NCBI GenBank assembly: GCA_024223125.1
Contig: JAAEOP010000048.1
Coordinates: 1 to 40,054, forward strand
Length of the DNA: 40,054 bases
DNA from: Chloroflexota bacterium
GTDB taxonomy: Bacteria; Chloroflexota; Anaerolineae; Promineifilales; Promineifilaceae
Direction: 5' to 3'
Shown here piece by piece: positions 39,791 to 40,054 of the stretch; within the stretch, counting starts at the first letter, position 1, and each line of letters starts with the position of its first letter. The position numbers and the translations under genes are program-made. Below the pieces are notes generated by a model. It was not told where the DNA came from. It ran no database searches and was given only the letters and a program-made list of their open reading frames with translations.

Positions 39791-40054
39791 ATGAAACAAG
39801 CGTCCCCTTATACTGACATCAACGAAATTCTGAATGAAGTTCTAACCGACACGCAAGTGATTCTGGGCGACGGGTTTGTGGGCATGTATTTGGATGGCTC
39901 ATTGGCGAGCGGGGATTTTGATTATGAGACGAGTGATATTGATTTTGTGGCAGCTACGGCCGTTTCCCCCTCACCACAACAATTTGCTGAACTGGTAGAA
40001 ATGCACGGCCGTATCGGAAAAACCAATTCCAAATGGGCCATCGAACTGGAAGGA
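39791..40054 (+). CDS. Nucleotidyltransferase, AadA-like (partial, runs off the window)
   Basis: The first 88 residues are present. The motif MYLDGSLASGDFDYETSDIDFV has the GS-x(9)-D-x-D pattern of the nucleotidyltransferase fold, and its wording resembles aminoglycoside (streptomycin/spectinomycin) adenylyltransferases and their chromosomal relatives. The substrate cannot be told from this part, and many such proteins are not resistance enzymes. AGGA lies 6 bp before ATG 39791. An in-frame ATG at 39752 is also possible, served by AGGAGG at 39734. Two ACGGCCGT octamers lie in the 264 bp seen. Confidence 0.75.
   Translation, partial: MKQASPYTDINEILNEVLTDTQVILGDGFVGMYLDGSLASGDFDYETSDIDFVAATAVSPSPQQFAELVEMHGRIGKTNSKWAIELEG

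Larger units (their letters stand above)
751..40012. repeat. Dispersed highly iterated palindrome ACGGCCGT (HIP-like)
   Basis: At least 50 exact copies were read by eye between 751 and 40012, for example at 751, 1344, 14983, 19669, 27908, 36058, 37657 and 40005; about 0.6 would be expected by chance. The core CGGCCG occurs more than 100 times (about 10 expected). Copies are in genes of both strands and in gaps. In coding DNA they appear in all three phases, giving Thr-Ala-Val, (x)-Gly-Arg and Arg-Pro. Perfect copies are missing from about 29720-34120 and 9260-12100. Confidence 0.9.

Overview
The window looks like a chromosomal segment of a Chloroflexota bacterium, most likely an Anaerolineae-type lineage. 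This is an inference from gene content: a division and cell-wall (dcw) cluster with a CvpA-like gene in it, a divergent MurG, a TrmB-type regulator, a RIO1-type kinase and a DUF5678/retropepsin gene pair. Base composition is near 50-53% GC by eye. No rRNA, tRNA, CRISPR array or transposase gene was seen.

Layout. 1-3,600 (+): NADH pyrophosphatase (nudC), dTDP-glucose 4,6-dehydratase, and a LysM lipoprotein with a tandem-repeat linker. 3,600-6,300 (-): a TrmB-type regulator with an ABC ATPase/permease pair. 6,336-13,938 (-): an export and signalling block read from right to left: two paralogous membrane-fusion proteins, a MacB-type ATPase and permease, a small membrane protein, a response regulator and a histidine kinase. 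14,220-32,500 (+): the dcw cluster mraZ, rsmH, ftsL-like, ftsI, murF, mraY, murD, ftsW, murG, cvpA-like, murC, murB, ddl, ftsQ, ftsA, ftsZ, with a promoter and a MraZ operator in front. murE is absent from its usual place. 32,500-34,500: a gene for a membrane SH3-like protein whose 5' end is duplicated around an insert of two decayed genes. 34,500-40,054 (+): a tiny self-contained 24-codon gene with its own promoter and terminator, a RIO1-type kinase, two adjacent ABC exporters, and the start of a nucleotidyltransferase.

Two sequence-wide patterns matter more than any single gene. First, the palindrome ACGGCCGT occurs over 50 times by eye (about 0.6 expected), in coding DNA in all three codon phases and also between genes; it resembles cyanobacterial HIP1. 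Second, nearly every gene junction from ftsI to ftsZ, and several elsewhere, carries a 40-80 bp spacer built of degenerate 7-bp words that usually switches to the complementary words half way, so it can fold into a hairpin. Words differ from junction to junction (GGAGATT, CCGTAAT, CAGTATT, AGTGGAT, CGGATGA, CCGCAAT types) while the 7-bp period and two-arm plan stay the same. The same material supplies stop codons and C-terminal residues to several genes, separates start codons from Shine-Dalgarno sites, and sits in frame inside two neighbouring ABC transporters. Other dispersed elements include a two-copy MITE-like inverted repeat, a REP-like double hairpin (three copies, one with perfect 16-bp terminal inverted repeats) and a 14-bp-arm palindrome inside murD.

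How the genes work together: the dcw block makes UDP-MurNAc-pentapeptide (MurB, C, D, F, Ddl), lipid I and II (MraY, MurG) and septal wall (FtsW, FtsI) under FtsZ/FtsA control, with MraZ probably repressing its own promoter. The minus-strand block looks like a regulated exporter and its two-component system.
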